Source: Marinobacter salexigens
GTDB lineage: Bacteria > Pseudomonadota > Gammaproteobacteria > Pseudomonadales > Oleiphilaceae
DNA: 64,000 nt
Direction: 5' to 3'
Assembly: GCF_002806945.1 (NCBI RefSeq)
Contig: NZ_NIHC01000009.1
Coordinates: 1 to 64,000 of the forward strand
Shown here: one piece after another, positions 62,658 to 64,000 of the stretch
How the letters are laid out: each line of letters opens with the position of its first letter
Position numbering within the stretch: the stretch's first letter is position 1
The notes under the pieces: generated by a model
The model's input: only the letters and a program-made list of their open reading frames with translations
What the model was told of the DNA's origin: nothing
The model's database searches: none
Translations under genes and position numbers: made by a program

Positions 62658-63820
62658 TGAGCGTTGATCGCAGAAAGTTTTTGAAAAATTTCCTGGTTGG
62701 GGCCGCAACGATCCCGACACTGACCGCCTGTGGCGGCGGCAGTGGCAGTGATAGCAACAACACGAATGGAGGAGGTAACACCTCCCCCGAGTCACCGGGA
62801 GGCCAGGATAGTACGCCAACCGAGAAACTTCAGTTTTTGGTTGTGGGGGACACAGGGACAGGCACACAAGGGCAATACCACGTGGCGGCAGCCATGGAAA
62901 AGGTTGCCAAAGCTCAAGGCGCCCAATTTGTTCTCGGCGCCGGCGACAACATCTATGAAGAAGGGGTGACATCGGTTGATGATCCCCGGTTCCTGGATAG
63001 CTTTGAATACCCCTATCAGAATCTGGACCTGCCGTTTTACATGTGCCTGGGCAATCATGACTGTGCCAGCACAATCTTTGGCGGTGGTAGTAACAACAAG
63101 CGCGGTGATTATCAGGTTGACTATCACTACAGCACCAACCGGTACTCCAACAAGTGGAAAATGCCGGCTCGCTTCTACAACGAGATGTTTGGCAAGCAAA
63201 GCAACGGAGCCCCGTTCCTGGAACTGTTTGTTGTAGACTCCAACCCCCTGACGAGCTTTTATATCGACAGGGATGAAGACTTCAACTGGCAGAACTATGG
63301 CTACCCGCAGCAGATGTGGATGAAGGAAACTGTGGAAGCTTCACAAGCCCACTGGAAGATCGCCATGTCTCACGTGCCCTACAAATCCAACGGCAAGCAC
63401 GGCAACGCAGGAAATCTCGACGAAGGCTTGAGAATCCTGTTCAACAACCCCGATGCCGATGGGCTGAGATACAAGGCTTTTCTGGAAGATGCCTTTGCTC
63501 ACAAGATCGACATGTTGTTTACAGGCCACGACCATTCAATGCAGTGGATTAAGCCTGTTCCGGAGTTCGGACCCGCACACATCATTGTCTCAGGAGCCGG
63601 CGGTAAAACCGACGCTCTGAAAGAACCTGAGCGGAATCCTACGTTCTATCAAAGGGAAGAAATGCTGGGGTTTGTCTGGGTTGAGCTGGCCAAGTCCACC
63701 ATGAAGGTTGAATTCTACGTTGTGGATCCCGATACCGGGGATTACCGAGTCGGATTCACTCGGGAAACCACTAAACCGGTAACCACCGAGGCACAGACTC
63801 TGGAACCAGAGCTGGTCTGA
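62657..63820 (+). CDS. Tat-exported metallophosphatase (purple-acid-phosphatase-like)
   Basis: 387 residues. A leader MSVDRRKFLKNFLVGAATIPTLTACGG again shows twin-arginine plus lipobox. The calcineurin-type motifs are complete: LVVGDTGTGTQGQ, LGAGDNIYEEG, CLGNHDCAS, MSHVPYKSNG and FTGHDHSMQ. It resembles tartrate-resistant acid phosphatases. It is translationally coupled to phoD (TGATG overlap), so the two likely act together on organic phosphate. Confidence 0.88.
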   Translation: MSVDRRKFLKNFLVGAATIPTLTACGGGSGSDSNNTNGGGNTSPESPGGQDSTPTEKLQFLVVGDTGTGTQGQYHVAAAMEKVAKAQGAQFVLGAGDNIYEEGVTSVDDPRFLDSFEYPYQNLDLPFYMCLGNHDCASTIFGGGSNNKRGDYQVDYHYSTNRYSNKWKMPARFYNEMFGKQSNGAPFLELFVVDSNPLTSFYIDRDEDFNWQNYGYPQQMWMKETVEASQAHWKIAMSHVPYKSNGKHGNAGNLDEGLRILFNNPDADGLRYKAFLEDAFAHKIDMLFTGHDHSMQWIKPVPEFGPAHIIVSGAGGKTDALKEPERNPTFYQREEMLGFVWVELAKSTMKVEFYVVDPDTGDYRVGFTRETTKPVTTEAQTLEPELV

Positions 63821-63845
63821 CGGCCTTGTTCCTAGCTGCGATAGC

Positions 63846-63881
63846 AAAACGCCTTGCTCCGCTCTAAAGCGAGGCAAGGCG
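63846..63881 (-). terminator. Hairpin at the right end, terminator-like for leftward transcription
   Basis: CGCCTTGC (63850-63857) pairs with GCAAGGCG (63874-63881), with an inner CGCT/AGCG stem. Only on the minus strand does TTTT follow. It suggests a leftward gene entering from beyond the right edge; on that strand a frame open to the edge closes at 63968-63970. Confidence 0.4.
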
Positions 63882-64000
63882 AAAAGCCTGATCAGTTCCT
63901 ATCGATGCTTACGCTAATGAGTTTGGTACGGACGGCGCTTCTTAAGCTTCAACACCTCCAAGACAGCTTACTTGGGGACTTTCAGGCCCATTGCCTTCGC

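Noticed and set aside
63968-64000. A minus-strand frame entering from the right edge and ending in GLKVPK
   Set aside because: Only ten codons are visible. A leftward terminator-like hairpin lies beyond the stop, so a gene is likely, but nothing can be said of its identity.
1-64000. CRISPR arrays, complete tRNA or rRNA genes, riboswitches
   Set aside because: No regularly spaced direct repeats, cloverleaf sequences or conserved riboswitch cores were noticed by eye. A covariance-model search would be needed to exclude small RNAs.

Overview
The window looks like a chromosomal segment of a marine gammaproteobacterium, most likely Marinobacter or a close relative. The basis is recalled similarity of many proteins, moderate GC, and the mix of E. 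coli-like housekeeping genes (rnk, yciO, bolA, topB) with chemotaxis, c-di-GMP and copper genes. No rRNA or complete tRNA gene and no CRISPR array was recognised.

Region 1 (1-5.35 kb) is the edge of a mobile island. It holds a 5'-truncated IS66 transposase, then a leftward module of a recombination-directionality-factor-like protein, a YqaJ-type nuclease, a DUF932 protein and a small glycine-rich zinc-ribbon protein. A 20-nt sequence at 5274-5293 reads like the 3' end of a tRNA, so it is a candidate attachment site. A DUF932 remnant lies just beyond it. Region 2 (5.38-19.9 kb) is a metal-resistance block. A MerR regulator faces a CDF exporter across a typical MerR promoter. A large copper cluster follows: beta-propeller protein, Lgt, lipoprotein cytochrome c, Cu+ P-type ATPase, APC permease, degenerate HMA-like protein, CopB, CopA oxidase, cupredoxin, and a CopR/CopS two-component system. 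Five promoters here carry the same direct repeat, TTCAG-N6-TTCAG (11-bp period), which suggests one CopR regulon. Region 3 (19.9-22.6 kb) is AT-richer accessory DNA with small orphan ORFs and a DUF900 hydrolase.

Region 4 (22.6-28.7 kb) is the most unusual part: a PAS-GGDEF-EAL protein next to a six-gene leftward operon. The operon encodes an unrecognised protein, a Ras-like GTPase, an ABC ATPase fused to a dual-specificity phosphatase, and three Roadblock/LC7-type proteins. It resembles the Streptomyces conservons or MglA/MglB in logic but has its own composition. Region 5 (28.9-47 kb) is mostly ordinary chromosome: an FmdE-like protein, a YehZYXW-type osmoprotectant ABC transporter with an aminotransferase, rnk, a haem-containing chemoreceptor, yciO, bolA, topB (preceded by a 28-bp perfect inverted repeat), and a response regulator/FecR-LysM/CHASE2-kinase signalling operon.

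Region 6 (47-54 kb) has a quinone/electrophile-stress operon (wrbA, pirin, oxidoreductase, DoxX) opposite a LysR regulator, then a thioesterase, a membrane hydroxylase, an MBL-fold enzyme and an AraC regulator. Region 7 (55-63.8 kb) is a phosphorus-scavenging locus: a glycerophosphodiesterase lipoprotein, a PhnDCEE transporter, PhoD and a second Tat-exported phosphatase. It is interrupted by a decayed group II intron reverse transcriptase.
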